This document shows positions 24,693 to 34,264 of a stretch of 64,000 nucleotides of DNA, piece by piece. The translations under genes were made by a program, and so were the position numbers. Each line of letters opens with the position of its first letter. The stretch's first letter is position 1. The notes beneath the pieces were generated by a model. The model made no database searches. It had not been told where the DNA came from and saw nothing but the letters and a program-made list of their open reading frames with translations. The stretch comes from Sulfurospirillum halorespirans DSM 13726. Its GTDB lineage: Bacteria > Campylobacterota > Campylobacteria > Campylobacterales > Sulfurospirillaceae. The stretch covers positions 2,790,001-2,854,000 of the forward strand of contig NZ_CP017111.1 of the NCBI RefSeq assembly GCF_001723605.1, in the 5' to 3' direction.

Positions 24693-26807
24693 TTACACCT
24701 CTTTGAGGCTGAGGCTCACTTTGCCTTTTTCTTTGTCGACTTCGATGACACGAATGCGCGTTAACTGCTGATTGATGCTCAAAACTTCGAGCGGATGGGC
24801 GATGCGCTTGTCGCTCATTTGCGAAATGTGAATCAGACCATCGTTTTTCAGTCCAATGTCCACAAATGCCCCAAAATCAGCGATATTGCGTACTACTCCC
24901 GAGACGATAGAACCCTCATTCAGTTCGCTAATATCCGTCAAATCGGAGCGAAAGGCAATCGGCGGCAAGCTCTCTCTGGGGTCAAACCCAGGTTTTAAAA
25001 GCTCGGCAATGATGTCTTGAAGCGTCACTTCCCCAATACCTTGCTCGCGCGCTAATGTGATAATCTGCTCTTTGGAAAGCGTTGCCAAATCAGCACGTGC
25101 CAAAAGCTTCTGCGCCGTTGCATAACTCTCAGGGTGAACACCTGTATTATCAAGCACACTTTTACCCTCGCGGATACGGAAAAACCCTGCACATTGCTCG
25201 TAGGCTTTCGCTCCCAAACCTTTTACATGTAAAAGTTCAGACTTACATGTAAACGCCCCTTTGTCCTCACGATGCTCGACTATGGCTTTGGCAAGTTTCG
25301 CGCCAACACCTGCCACGTAGGAGAGCAAAGAGATCGAAGCGCTGTTAGGATCAACCCCGATGCGGTTTACCAAATCTTCAATGACTTCACCCAGTTTCTT
25401 TTCCAACTGTTTTTGATCGACATCGTGTTGGTACTGCCCAATTCCTAGTGATTTTGGGTCGATTTTCACGAGTGCCGCCATCGGGTCGCGCAGGCGTTGC
25501 GCGATGGAAATGGCTCCTCGTATCGTCACATCAAGGTTCGGGTACTCTTCGGTGGCAATTTTCGACGCGGAGTAGATGGAAGCGCCCGCTTCCGAAACCA
25601 CGGTATAGGCAAGATTCAGCCCCTCTTCGCGGTTAAGTCTGGCAAAAAACTCTTGGCTTTCACGCGAGCCCGTACCATTGCCAATCGCCACGGCGGTGAT
25701 GTGGTACTTCTGCGTAAACTCTTTGATAACTTTGGCAGACTTCTCATAGTCACTTTGCGGTGGTGTCGGGTAGATAACCGCGTGGGTCAAGTACGTGCCA
25801 TGTTCATCCACGACGGCGAGTTTACACCCCGTACGATACGCTGGATCAACGCCCAAAATCACGCGCTTGGTAACGGGTGGCGTGTTGAGAAGTTGAGAGA
25901 GGTTTTTACCAAAGGTGGTAATGGCTTGTGTGTCGGCTCGCTCTTTGATAATGGTGTGAATTTCGCGCTCCAATGAAGGGAAGAGAAGGCGTTTAAACCC
26001 ATCCAAATACGCTTCCAAAAGATAGCTTTTGGAACTTCTCGCGTTGCGTGGAATACGGTAACGCGTGATGGCACTTTCCACTCGCTCCATCTCGTGCAGT
26101 ATCTTTACATGTAACTCTTTTTCGCTCACGCCACGCATCATCGCAAGGTAGCGGTGAGAGGGAATAGAGGCGATTTTCTCGGCTTTGCCTGCCAGCTTGG
26201 CGTAAAGTCCATCCGCTTTGAGCGTTTTGGTTGCTTTGATCTCAAACGAAGCGTAGTCATGCAGTTGCGCTCTCCAATATTCTCGCTCTTTGGCATCATC
26301 ACTGTAACGCTCCGCGATGATGTCCTGCGCCCCTGCTATCGCCTCTTTGACACTCCCAATTTTCTCGTTCACAAAACTTTGCGCCTTTTTCTCAAACGCT
26401 TCTAACTCTAACTCTGCCCTTTCCAAGACATCCGCCAATGGACTCAATCCCGCTGCAATCGCAAGAGCCGCACGGGTGTTTTTTTTCTCTTTATACGGTC
26501 TGTAAATATCTTCCAACTCTTGAAGTGTTTGCGCTTTTTCCACCGCTTTTTTCACCTCATCACTTAGCACGACTTTTTCAGCAATCAGCCGTAAAATCTC
26601 CTCTTTACGATCATGAAGTTTCTTCGCATAGGCATAAATGGTATCAAATTCTCGCAGCTGCTCATCGCTCGCTCCACCCGTCATCTCCTTGCGATACCGT
26701 GCGATAAACGGAATGGTCGAACCTTCTTCTAAAAGTTTTAAAATGTTGATAATGTTTTCTTTGGCAATGCCTGTTTTTTGGACTAAAATGGAGATAAGTG
26801 GATTCAT
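24693..26807 (-). CDS. tex: Tex-family RNA-binding transcription factor
   Basis: A 704-residue cytoplasmic nucleic-acid-binding protein. In order: N-terminal helical region with STIPFIARYRKEMTGGASDEQLREF, a YqgF-like RNase-H fold (VILGVDPAYRTGCKLAVVDEHG, near 315), a helix-hairpin-helix part (LLSYVAGVGAKLAKAIVEHRE near 490 and LLHVKGLGAKAYEQCAGF), and a C-terminal S1 domain (GVVRNIADFGAFVDIG near 640). Tex modulates transcription and RNA turnover. Three TTACATGTAA copies lie inside, two of them 20 bp apart within the HhH region. Confidence 0.93.
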   Translation of the reverse strand: MNPLISILVQKTGIAKENIINILKLLEEGSTIPFIARYRKEMTGGASDEQLREFDTIYAYAKKLHDRKEEILRLIAEKVVLSDEVKKAVEKAQTLQELEDIYRPYKEKKNTRAALAIAAGLSPLADVLERAELELEAFEKKAQSFVNEKIGSVKEAIAGAQDIIAERYSDDAKEREYWRAQLHDYASFEIKATKTLKADGLYAKLAGKAEKIASIPSHRYLAMMRGVSEKELHVKILHEMERVESAITRYRIPRNARSSKSYLLEAYLDGFKRLLFPSLEREIHTIIKERADTQAITTFGKNLSQLLNTPPVTKRVILGVDPAYRTGCKLAVVDEHGTYLTHAVIYPTPPQSDYEKSAKVIKEFTQKYHITAVAIGNGTGSRESQEFFARLNREEGLNLAYTVVSEAGASIYSASKIATEEYPNLDVTIRGAISIAQRLRDPMAALVKIDPKSLGIGQYQHDVDQKQLEKKLGEVIEDLVNRIGVDPNSASISLLSYVAGVGAKLAKAIVEHREDKGAFTCKSELLHVKGLGAKAYEQCAGFFRIREGKSVLDNTGVHPESYATAQKLLARADLATLSKEQIITLAREQGIGEVTLQDIIAELLKPGFDPRESLPPIAFRSDLTDISELNEGSIVSGVVRNIADFGAFVDIGLKNDGLIHISQMSDKRIAHPLEVLSINQQLTRIRVIEVDKEKGKVSLSLKEV

Positions 26808-26907
26808 AATTTTTGCTTTCCTAGGTTTTACATTTAAAGATTTTTGGAGAGGTATTTTAGCGGAAAAAAATCTAAAGATTAAAATAGTTTGTCCATTTTA
26901 TTCTTCT

Positions 26908-27702
26908 TTATTTTTTTAAAACTTCTTGACCTTTTTTAAGAAACTCTTCTAACAATTGATTATATTGTTTTTCATATTCTTCAAGCCCTAATTCTTTATT
27001 AAAAGCAAAAAGAATTGAGTAAACACATTGCGATACAGTTAACATAAGGGTAATAATCGTACTAAAATTGTGATTTATCATTCCTTCTACAGAAAATGAT
27101 TGGTTTTTTCTATTTACAATGCCCAAACTATGTCTCATCCCATATAATGTTCCATGAACGATATCCGAAGATGTTCTGTAAATTGTAAGATGTGCTATTT
27201 GCAAAAATCTAGCAACCATATCGCCATATTGTTTATTAATGAGATTGATTCTATTAGATATATTTACCCCTGTCCAATCTCGAGGGTCACCTTTCATATT
27301 AATTGGATTGTTTTTAGAAAAACTGATAATATGTTTTTCTCCATCAAAAGCAAAAAATACAGCTTCTTTATCGGTAGCAATTGAGCGCGCTGATTCAAAC
27401 TTTGATTTTTCCTTTGTATATTCAATCATATCTTTCATTGCTTCAAAATTTGTAGCAGAAATATATAAAACGTTAATAGTTGTTTCATAAATCATCCGAG
27501 ATATAACGTAACAATCTCTCATCTTATTGATTTTTGATAATACGGATAACGATTCTAACGAGTCAGAAATTCCTAATAACAATAAAAATAATTCTTCACT
27601 ATACTTGGTATCTGTATGAAGAATATATTCACATGCTTCTTTAAAAATTTTGATTTGTTTATCGAAAATAGCGCTGATAGTATGAACATCATTTATAGTC
27701 AT
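26908..27702 (-). CDS. DUF5677-like protein of unknown function
   Basis: 264 residues, mostly helical, cytoplasmic. SYSEELFLLLLGISDSLESL-type helices, YVISRMIYETTINVLYISA near 70 and YRTSSDIVHGTLYGMRHSLG near 175 (conserved His pair) fit the DUF5677 fold, which has no known function and often occurs in defence or accessory regions. The DNA is clearly more AT-rich than the neighbours and uses many ATA/AAT codons, so it may be acquired. No partner gene is evident. Confidence 0.6.
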   Translation of the reverse strand: MTINDVHTISAIFDKQIKIFKEACEYILHTDTKYSEELFLLLLGISDSLESLSVLSKINKMRDCYVISRMIYETTINVLYISATNFEAMKDMIEYTKEKSKFESARSIATDKEAVFFAFDGEKHIISFSKNNPINMKGDPRDWTGVNISNRINLINKQYGDMVARFLQIAHLTIYRTSSDIVHGTLYGMRHSLGIVNRKNQSFSVEGMINHNFSTIITLMLTVSQCVYSILFAFNKELGLEEYEKQYNQLLEEFLKKGQEVLKK

Positions 27703-27794
27703 TATTTTAAATCCTTCAGGTAATAACTTACTCTCACTATCTTTACATGTAAAGCTAATTATACTTCACCCCCCAACCCATGCGAACTAAAAAA

Positions 27795-28352
27795 TCATCT
27801 CTTCATTGTATTGGCATCTAAAGACAAAGGAACTCTTCGTATCACAAATCCTGTTGGGGTTTTGTAGATTTCAAAGCGTTGATTGAGTGTGATTTCTTGG
27901 TAGACGGAGCTTCCGTATTCGATGTCGACAAAGGGGTTCCAACCAAGCAGGGTGAAGTGATCGAGCAACGTGTTTTCGCCAAGATCGTGCGAGAGTTTTT
28001 GCTGAGTGTTTTGATCTTCACTCTTTTTGTAACGCCCTTCAAAGCGCTCAAGGACGTAACGTGAGTCCAGTTTTAAAAGATTTGACCAATATTTCATTTT
28101 CATAAATTTAGCATCAATGCGCCACTGTTCGCCGTAGATCTTAAAATCTCCAACGACTTTGCCGTCTTCGCCACTCAGATGCGCGATATGAAAACCACTG
28201 CCCTCATAAGGTTTGGTAAACTGAACCGTGGCGATGAGCGTCTCTTGGGTGAGTGCGGTATAGGTCCATGAAAATAGCACCACTAAGATGGCATTTAACA
28301 CTAGACTCGCCAAGATCAACCCAAAAGAGATTCGCATCAAAAATCGTCTCAT
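27795..28352 (-). CDS. Single-pass membrane protein of unknown function
   Basis: 185 residues. One N-terminal membrane helix (ISFGLILASLVLNAILVVLFSW) is followed by a periplasmic beta-rich domain containing IATVQFTKPYEG, GKVVGDFKIYGEQWRIDAKFMKMKYW and GFVIRRVPLSL. The fold resembles uncharacterised proteins often described as cation/multidrug efflux related, but I see no catalytic motif. It stands alone between DUF5677 and the nitroreductase. Confidence 0.55.
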   Translation of the reverse strand: MRRFLMRISFGLILASLVLNAILVVLFSWTYTALTQETLIATVQFTKPYEGSGFHIAHLSGEDGKVVGDFKIYGEQWRIDAKFMKMKYWSNLLKLDSRYVLERFEGRYKKSEDQNTQQKLSHDLGENTLLDHFTLLGWNPFVDIEYGSSVYQEITLNQRFEIYKTPTGFVIRRVPLSLDANTMKR

Positions 28353-28426
28353 TTTTTCTCCTGTAGCACGTTTATCTCTCCACCATCATAGCTGAATTGA
28401 TCTATGGCGCGTCCAAAGATAGATTG

Positions 28427-29182
28427 CTATTCGTCCTTAAATGCAAACCCTTGTGCCATTAAAACTTTGCCTGTTTTTCGGTAGTAAACACTCGAATACG
28501 CGTTTGAAGTAATCTCCGCGTAAGTAGGCATCGAACCGCTTCCTGTTGCATCTCTAAAGGCTTTAAAGGTTTTATCATACGCCAAAACGCCCTTTTTTAC
28601 TTTTTCATTATCGTAGACGTCTTGCATCGCAAAGCTTTCTAATGCAACACGTGGTTTCAACGGAGCATTTTTAGCCGCTTCGGTTGGAACACCGATGGTG
28701 CAACCGACAACTAAGAACGTTTTGGGTGGAAGATGAAACAGTTCGATCATCTTGTCAGAATTTTCACGCACTGCGCCGATCGGTGTTGTGCCGTATCCCA
28801 ACGCTTCAGCAGCAACTTGAAGGTGAATCAGCATAATGCCAGCATCCACGGCGCCTACCATAATGCCCTCAGCACTCTGCTCGATGACATGTTTTTTCCC
28901 CATGCTTTCGGTAATGATAGCAGTTCGATTAAAGTCGATAACAATCCCCACGAAAACATCTGCTGTAGCGATGTGCGCTTGTTCATGACACAGATGCGCG
29001 ATCTCTTTGAGCTTGGCTTTATCGCGGGTGTAGACAAGGCTGATTTGTTGCCCGTTGATGGACGTAGGTGCTCGTTGCGCTGTTTTGAAGATAAGCTCTA
29101 AATGCTCATCGCTGATCACTTCACCGGTGAATTGACGGATGGATTTGCGGTTTTGCAGTTGTTGGATGGTTGGATTTTCCAT
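28427..29182 (-). CDS. NfsA-type NADPH nitroreductase
   Basis: A 251-residue FMN enzyme of the nitroreductase fold, reducing nitroaromatics or quinones. It shows NRKSIRQFTGEVISDEHLELI at the N terminus, RAPTSINGQQISLVYTRD for FMN contact, GAVDAGIMLIHLQVAAEALGYGTTPIG and FLVVGCTIGVPTE. Overall layout matches NfsA/flavin reductase Frp. It starts eight bases after the monooxygenase-like gene, forming a two-gene operon concerned with quinone or aromatic redox chemistry. Confidence 0.85.
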   Translation of the reverse strand: MENPTIQQLQNRKSIRQFTGEVISDEHLELIFKTAQRAPTSINGQQISLVYTRDKAKLKEIAHLCHEQAHIATADVFVGIVIDFNRTAIITESMGKKHVIEQSAEGIMVGAVDAGIMLIHLQVAAEALGYGTTPIGAVRENSDKMIELFHLPPKTFLVVGCTIGVPTEAAKNAPLKPRVALESFAMQDVYDNEKVKKGVLAYDKTFKAFRDATGSGSMPTYAEITSNAYSSVYYRKTGKVLMAQGFAFKDE

Positions 29183-29190
29183 GGTGTTTC

Positions 29191-29484
29191 CTATAAGATT
29201 TTTTCTAACTTCTGAATCGACATGCTTTCAACTTTTCCCTCTAACGCCATTTGAAACGCTTTAAAATGTGCTTTTCCCATGTGTTCTGCCAAAAGGGCTT
29301 CGCTCTCCCATGTTTCGACAAAAACATACGTGTTTGCTTTTTCGGTGTCTTTGTGAAGATCGTACTGCACACACCCTTTATCTTCTTTGTGCGTTGCGGT
29401 ATGCAATGCTTTAAGGGCTTCAAAGCCAACTTCCGTGTAGGCATCTTTTAGGGTTAATGTTGCGACAACAACGACGTATTTCAT
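29191..29484 (-). CDS. Antibiotic biosynthesis monooxygenase-domain protein (YgiN-like)
   Basis: 97 residues forming one dimeric ferredoxin-like barrel. VVVATLTLKDAYTEVGFEALKALHTATHKEDKGCVQYDLHKD and FVETWESEALLAEHMGKAHFKAF are the usual ABM features, with a conserved His in AEHMGKAHF. YgiN-type members oxidise quinols without a cofactor, which fits the downstream nitroreductase. Confidence 0.85.
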   Translation of the reverse strand: MKYVVVVATLTLKDAYTEVGFEALKALHTATHKEDKGCVQYDLHKDTEKANTYVFVETWESEALLAEHMGKAHFKAFQMALEGKVESMSIQKLEKIL

Positions 29485-29675
29485 CGTATTCCTTCATATT
29501 AAATTCTGTAACAAGTATAGGAGCCATATACTTAATATTCTCTTACGATACTTTTGTAATGTAAAGAGCAGAATAGCCTCATTTTCGTTACATGTAAAAA
29601 TAAATTGTGACATTTTTTTGACATATTTCATCATTTTTGTGATATCATTAATTAATTATTTTAAGGAGGTTTTAA

Positions 29676-31151
29676 ATGGAAGCAAACGGTGATTACAAAT
29701 ACTATGTAAAGCTTTTAGCACCCGTTGTTGTAGGTCTTTTGGTTTTTATGTGCCCGACCCCAGAAGGGTTAAGCGCCAATGCTTGGCTTTATACCAGTAT
29801 TTTTGCAGGTCTTGTCATAGGTCTTATTTTTGAGCCAATTCCACCCGCACTGATCGGAATTATCGCGGTTGTCCTAGCTGTTCTCTTTAAAGTAGGTCCT
29901 GTTGGTTCAGGAAAAGATGGCGCAGTTATCAAATCAGCTGCTGCTATGGACTGGGGCTTAAGTGGCTTTTCTAACGCTGTCGTATGGCTTATTTTTGCAG
30001 CCTTTATGATCGGCATTGGCTATCATAACAGTGGTCTTGGTAAGAGAATCGCTTTTTTACTGGTGCATAAACTTGGAACCTCAACACTGGGTCTTGGCTA
30101 TGCCATTGCCCTAGCCGATCTTATTTTGGCTCCGTTTATCCCTAGTAATGCTGCGCGCAGTGGTGGAACGATTTATCCGATTGTGACGAGCATTCCTCCT
30201 ATGTTTGAGAGTTATCCTGAAAAGGATGCGCGCAAAATTGGTGCTTATCTTGTATGGGTTTCCCTTGCGACAACGTGCGTTTCCAGTTCAATTTTTTTAA
30301 CGGGTCAAGCACCCAACCCTCTTGCACTTGAACTTGCTGTAAAAGCAGGTGTTCATTCGGTGAGCTGGACGGGTTGGTTCATCGCGTTTGCCCCTGTGGG
30401 TATTATCCTTTTTGCGATCACACCGATTCTTGCTTTGTGGATCTATCCACCCGAGATCAAAGGCTCACCGATCATCTCAAAATGGGCAGGCGAGGAGTTG
30501 GAAAAGCTGGGTAAAATTAGCAGAGGCGAGATTTTGATGCTCTCCATTTCCATTCTTGCGCTCGTTCTTTGGATCGGCAGTTCTTTCTTTAAAGTCAACG
30601 CTACCACCACCGCATTGATCGTTATTGTCCTTATGATCGCTGCGAAGATTATTTCATGGGGCGATTTCTTGGGCAATAAACCTGCATGGAATGTTTTAAC
30701 ATGGTTTGCAACCCTCGTCACGATGGCAGCAGGTCTTAAAAACGTCGGCTTTTTGGAGTGGATCGCTAAAGCAACGGGTACGTACTTACATGGCTTAACA
30801 CCGTTTATGGCAGTTCTTGGGCTTATCGTCGCGTTTAGTATTTTGCGTTATTTCTTTGCGTCAGGAACTGCTTACGTTACGGCAATGGTAGGACTTTTTA
30901 CCGTTCTTGCCATCTCCATTCCGAACACTGACCCATCTCAAACGATGCTGATGTTACTGCTTCCAATGGGAATTATGGGTGTTTTAACCCCGTATGGAAC
31001 AGGTCATAGCCCCGTTTGGTTCGCCAGCGGTTACGTCACAGGACCCGAGTTTTGGAAACTGGGAGCCATTTTTGGTGCGATCTATTTGGCTGTCTTTTTA
31101 GTGATTGGACTTCCGTGGATCAAATTTATCTATCCGTATATCGCAGGTTAA
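29676..31151 (+). CDS. DASS-family dicarboxylate/anion transporter
   Basis: A 491-residue inner-membrane transporter with 11-12 helices, of the SLC13/DASS (CitT-like) group. It has the substrate-site motif FIPSNAARSGGTIYPIV near residue 150 and the second motif MGIMGVLTPYGTGHSPVWFASGYV near 430 (SNT-like repeats). Likely substrates are malate, succinate, fumarate or citrate. It has an excellent Shine-Dalgarno AAGGAGG. A TTACATGTAA lies 80 bases upstream, near a TTGACA (29618) that may be its -35. Confidence 0.87.
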   Translation: MEANGDYKYYVKLLAPVVVGLLVFMCPTPEGLSANAWLYTSIFAGLVIGLIFEPIPPALIGIIAVVLAVLFKVGPVGSGKDGAVIKSAAAMDWGLSGFSNAVVWLIFAAFMIGIGYHNSGLGKRIAFLLVHKLGTSTLGLGYAIALADLILAPFIPSNAARSGGTIYPIVTSIPPMFESYPEKDARKIGAYLVWVSLATTCVSSSIFLTGQAPNPLALELAVKAGVHSVSWTGWFIAFAPVGIILFAITPILALWIYPPEIKGSPIISKWAGEELEKLGKISRGEILMLSISILALVLWIGSSFFKVNATTTALIVIVLMIAAKIISWGDFLGNKPAWNVLTWFATLVTMAAGLKNVGFLEWIAKATGTYLHGLTPFMAVLGLIVAFSILRYFFASGTAYVTAMVGLFTVLAISIPNTDPSQTMLMLLLPMGIMGVLTPYGTGHSPVWFASGYVTGPEFWKLGAIFGAIYLAVFLVIGLPWIKFIYPYIAG

Positions 31152-31164
31152 TCTACTTTACAAC

Positions 31165-31188
31165 GAGACTGGCTTTATCGCCAGTCTC
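31165..31188 (+). terminator. Hairpin after the dicarboxylate transporter
   Basis: GAGACTGGC-TTTATC-GCCAGTCTC, nine perfect pairs, 14 bases past the stop. There is no immediate U-run, so termination may be incomplete. Confidence 0.55.
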
Positions 31189-31263
31189 TCCTCAAAAATC
31201 TTTTACATGTAAAATCCCTCTTGGCTCTGTTATAATGGCGATACTCGACTCAAAGGAGCTTTC

Positions 31264-32232
31264 GTGAACATTGTTATACTCGATGATTATCAAGACGTGG
31301 TGCGCCACCTTGCGTGTTTTTCACTTCTAAGCGAGCATGATGTTCGTGTGTTAACCACTTCGTACACCAATAATAATGAACTCGCTGAAGCGATTAAAGA
31401 TGCCGAAGCGTTGGTACTGATTCGCGAACGAACTCCCATCACGGAAGCACTTTTATCCAAACTGCCCCATTTAAAGATCATCTCTCAAACAGGAAAAGCG
31501 GGAAGTCATATTGATCTTCAAGCCTGTACAAAACAGCATGTGTTAGTCTGTGATGGTGTTGGCTCACCGATTGCGCCTTCTGAACTTTGTTGGGCGCTCA
31601 TTATGGCGGCATCGCGCCATATCGTCCCCTACGCGACTAACGTGAGCAATGATATTTGGCAAAGTTCAGGCGCGTTAGGACTTGGACGAACACTGAGTGG
31701 TTTGACACTTGGGATTTGGGGTTATGGAAACATCGGTCAACGTGTTGCTGGGTTTGGCAATGTCTTTGGGATGAAGATTCTCGTTTGGGGAAGTGAGGTA
31801 TCAAGAGCAAAAGCAAAAGAGCATGGCTTCAAAACAGCGAATAGTAAAGCAGAATTTTTCGCTACTTCGGACGTTTTGTCTTTGCACTTAAAACTAAGTG
31901 ATGCAACCAAACGTTGTGTCACCCAAAGTGACCTTGATAGTATGAAACCTGATTCACTGTTTGTCAACATCAGTCGTGCAGAACTGGTTGAAAAAAGAGC
32001 ACTTTATGCAAGTCTTAAAAACACTCCTACCAAACGTGCCGCCATTGATGTCTTTGAAACAGAGCCAGCCACACGTGAAAACGAGCCACTTTTAGCGCTT
32101 AAAAATGTACTTTCAACCCCACACATCGGATATGTTGAGCAGAACAACTATGAAAACTATTTTAAAATGGCATTTGAAAATATCGTAGCATTTGCGCAAG
32201 GAAAACCTCAAAATGGTGTAAATCATCTCTAA
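31264..32232 (+). CDS. D-2-hydroxyacid dehydrogenase
   Basis: A 322-residue NAD-dependent dehydrogenase. The Rossmann loop is TLGIWGYGNIGQRVAGFG near residue 150. DVLSLHLKLSDATK, VNISRAELVEK (catalytic Arg in the usual NxxRG/A position), DVFETEP with the Glu, and the catalytic His in STPHIGYVE follow. It starts at GTG after AAAGGAGC. It sits between a dicarboxylate transporter and a TauE-type exporter, so it could act on an imported hydroxyacid; that is context only. Confidence 0.83.
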   Translation: MNIVILDDYQDVVRHLACFSLLSEHDVRVLTTSYTNNNELAEAIKDAEALVLIRERTPITEALLSKLPHLKIISQTGKAGSHIDLQACTKQHVLVCDGVGSPIAPSELCWALIMAASRHIVPYATNVSNDIWQSSGALGLGRTLSGLTLGIWGYGNIGQRVAGFGNVFGMKILVWGSEVSRAKAKEHGFKTANSKAEFFATSDVLSLHLKLSDATKRCVTQSDLDSMKPDSLFVNISRAELVEKRALYASLKNTPTKRAAIDVFETEPATRENEPLLALKNVLSTPHIGYVEQNNYENYFKMAFENIVAFAQGKPQNGVNHL

Positions 32233-32246
32233 AAGGAACGACGGCT

Positions 32247-32981
32247 GTGTTGATAGAATGCTACATTTTTGCAGTGTTTATACTTTCAAGTTTTTTGCAA
32301 ACCGCCACTGGATTTGGCTATGCAATCATCACCGCACCGCTTTTGGCACTTGTTTTAGAACCGAAAGAGACGGTTATGATCACAATGCTAACTGGTCTTA
32401 TGATACGGCTTATGATGATGAAAACAACCCAGCACGAAGGCAGTTTCAAAGCCATATCGCCGCTTATTATCGCTAGTATTTTAGGCGCGATTCCAGGGGC
32501 GTATTGTCTGAGTTTTATGAGCGTGGATCTGCTTAAATTTTTTATGGGAGCGATCTTGCTCCTTTTTACGGTGCTTTTATGGAAAAACTATCGCTTTCCC
32601 ATTCATCATCATACGCTTGCCAAAGCGATTGCAGGGGGAATCAGTGGTTTTTTAGCCACCACGACGAGCATCAATGGCCCACCCATCATTTTATACTATC
32701 TCAACGCCAAAGCAGAAGAGAATAAAAATGCTCTTCGGGGAAATCTCACACGCTATTTTTTACTGATTAATATAGCATCTATTATTCTATCTTACGCTAT
32801 GGGAACATTAAAGATAGAAGAACTGTGGGTAACAACGCTGGTCTCTATACCTGCACTTGTTATAGGCTTTTATTTTGGAGAAAGGTTTTTTCATCGCATT
32901 AATGCAGAAATTTTCAAAAAAATGGCATTAGCGATTGTGTTTATAAGCAGCATCGTTTTAATCTATAAAGCAGTGAGTTAA
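32247..32981 (+). CDS. TauE/SafE-family membrane transporter
   Basis: 244 residues with about seven or eight helices. It has the repeated motif of the family: FLQTATGFGYAIITAPLLALVLEP in the first half and GGISGFLATTTSINGPPIILYYL in the second. The family exports sulfite, sulfonates or organic acids. It starts at GTG after AAAAGGAAC, 14 bases beyond the dehydrogenase, so they form one unit. Confidence 0.83.
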   Translation: MLIECYIFAVFILSSFLQTATGFGYAIITAPLLALVLEPKETVMITMLTGLMIRLMMMKTTQHEGSFKAISPLIIASILGAIPGAYCLSFMSVDLLKFFMGAILLLFTVLLWKNYRFPIHHHTLAKAIAGGISGFLATTTSINGPPIILYYLNAKAEENKNALRGNLTRYFLLINIASIILSYAMGTLKIEELWVTTLVSIPALVIGFYFGERFFHRINAEIFKKMALAIVFISSIVLIYKAVS

Positions 32982-32982
32982 A

Positions 32983-33006
32983 GAAAGCCTAGATAACTAG
33001 GCTTTC
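32983..33006. terminator. Bidirectional terminator between TauE gene and the small basic gene
   Basis: GAAAGCCTAG-ATAA-CTAGGCTTTC, ten perfect pairs with a four-base loop. The stop codon of the small minus-strand ORF is part of the stem. Confidence 0.75.
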
Positions 33007-33092
33007 TTCGCTTTTTTCTCTTCGCGTTTCTCTTTGAGCGACTTCTCGGGTTTCTTCTTGACTTCTTTTTTCATATCTTTACTTTTTGCCAT
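32997..33092 (-). CDS. Very small lysine-rich protein
   Basis: A 31-codon ORF: MAKSKDMKKEVKKKPEKS followed by LKEKREEKKAKKA. It has a strong Shine-Dalgarno (AAGGAGAGAGC) and its stop is inside a hairpin terminator, which supports a real translated gene. More than half of the residues are Lys, Arg or Glu, so it is probably disordered and could bind nucleic acid. I do not recognise a family. Confidence 0.6.
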   Translation of the reverse strand: MAKSKDMKKEVKKKPEKSLKEKREEKKAKKA

Positions 33093-33169
33093 GCTCTCTC
33101 CTTTTTGAAGTTGGTTAATACTTCTTAATTGTATAAGAGTTGGGCTTAAAAATAGACTTTATGAAAGCC

Positions 33170-34264
33170 TTAACGTGACCTTCTTCGAAAAAAGATCATC
33201 GTAATACTCATAAAAACAATTCCCAAAAAGAACATCGGTACAATCAGTGTCCACGCAATCTCCCAAGAGATGTCTTTTAAAAAAACGCCTTTTATAAGGA
33301 TAAGATAATATTTAAGAGGTGTGAGGGCTGTTAAGGGCTGTAACCATGAAGGCATATTCTCTATCGGTGTTGCAAAACCTGAGAGTAAAATGGAAGGGAG
33401 CAAGAAAACAAATGAGCCTAAAATGGCTTGCTGTTGCGTGTTAGAAATCGCTGAGATAAAAAGACCAATGCCTGAGATAGAAAATAAAAAGACGATGACA
33501 CCCGTATAAAGAATGGTTAATGAGCCCATGAGCGGAACGCCAAAAAGATAGATGGCAAAAAGCAAAATCAAGATGGATTCTAGCATGCTAATCAACAAAG
33601 CAGGAACCAGCTTTCCAACAAGAATCTCAAATGGGCGTAAGGGAGAGACAAGAATTTGATCAAACGTCCCTAATTCTCGCTCTCTCGCAATCGAAAGAGC
33701 CGTTAATAACATCGCAACGATCATGGTAATAGAGCCAAAAAGGTTGGGAACAATCCACCAAAAATTACTCAAATTAGGGTTAAAAAAGAAGCGTGTTTGA
33801 ATGGTAACCGCACGTGTAACGGGTTGTTTGCTCAGAAAAAAAGTTTGGACGATGCTGCTTAAATACCCCTCTGCAATTTGCGCGGTATTCGATCTTCGCC
33901 CATCGAGTAACAGTTGCACATTGGCTTTGGCGTTCAACACTTCTTTGCCAAAACCATTAGGAATGACGAGTACTGCCAATACCTGTTGTGTATTGATAAG
34001 CTCAGAAATCTCGTGGTTATTTCCAACACGGACAAGTTTTTGGATATAAGCAGAACCTTTGAGGTTTTGAATCAATTCTTGACTTGTATGGGTTCCATCT
34101 TGATCAAAAACAGCTAAATCAATATGCTTTATCTCCAACGTTGCCGCAAAAGAGAACATCAACACTTGAATCAGCGGTGGCACAATAACCACAAAAAGAC
34201 TTTTTTTATCGTTTCGAATCGCCAGCGCCTCTTTACGAATCAGTGCTAATAATCGACCAATCAT
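33170..34264 (-). CDS. ybhR: ABC-2 type permease (YbhR-like)
   Basis: 364 residues: one N-terminal helix (SLFVVIVPPLIQVLMFSFAA), a large periplasmic domain, then five or six helices including ALSIARERELGTFDQILVSPLRPFEILVGK, the cytoplasmic coupling segment of ABC-2 permeases. It pairs with the similar permease upstream. I chose the ATG at 34264 because it overlaps the upstream stop as ATGA. The gene order regulator-adaptor-fused ATPase-permease-permease matches E. coli cecR-ybhGFSR. Confidence 0.85.
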   Translation of the reverse strand: MIGRLLALIRKEALAIRNDKKSLFVVIVPPLIQVLMFSFAATLEIKHIDLAVFDQDGTHTSQELIQNLKGSAYIQKLVRVGNNHEISELINTQQVLAVLVIPNGFGKEVLNAKANVQLLLDGRRSNTAQIAEGYLSSIVQTFFLSKQPVTRAVTIQTRFFFNPNLSNFWWIVPNLFGSITMIVAMLLTALSIARERELGTFDQILVSPLRPFEILVGKLVPALLISMLESILILLFAIYLFGVPLMGSLTILYTGVIVFLFSISGIGLFISAISNTQQQAILGSFVFLLPSILLSGFATPIENMPSWLQPLTALTPLKYYLILIKGVFLKDISWEIAWTLIVPMFFLGIVFMSITMIFFRRRSR

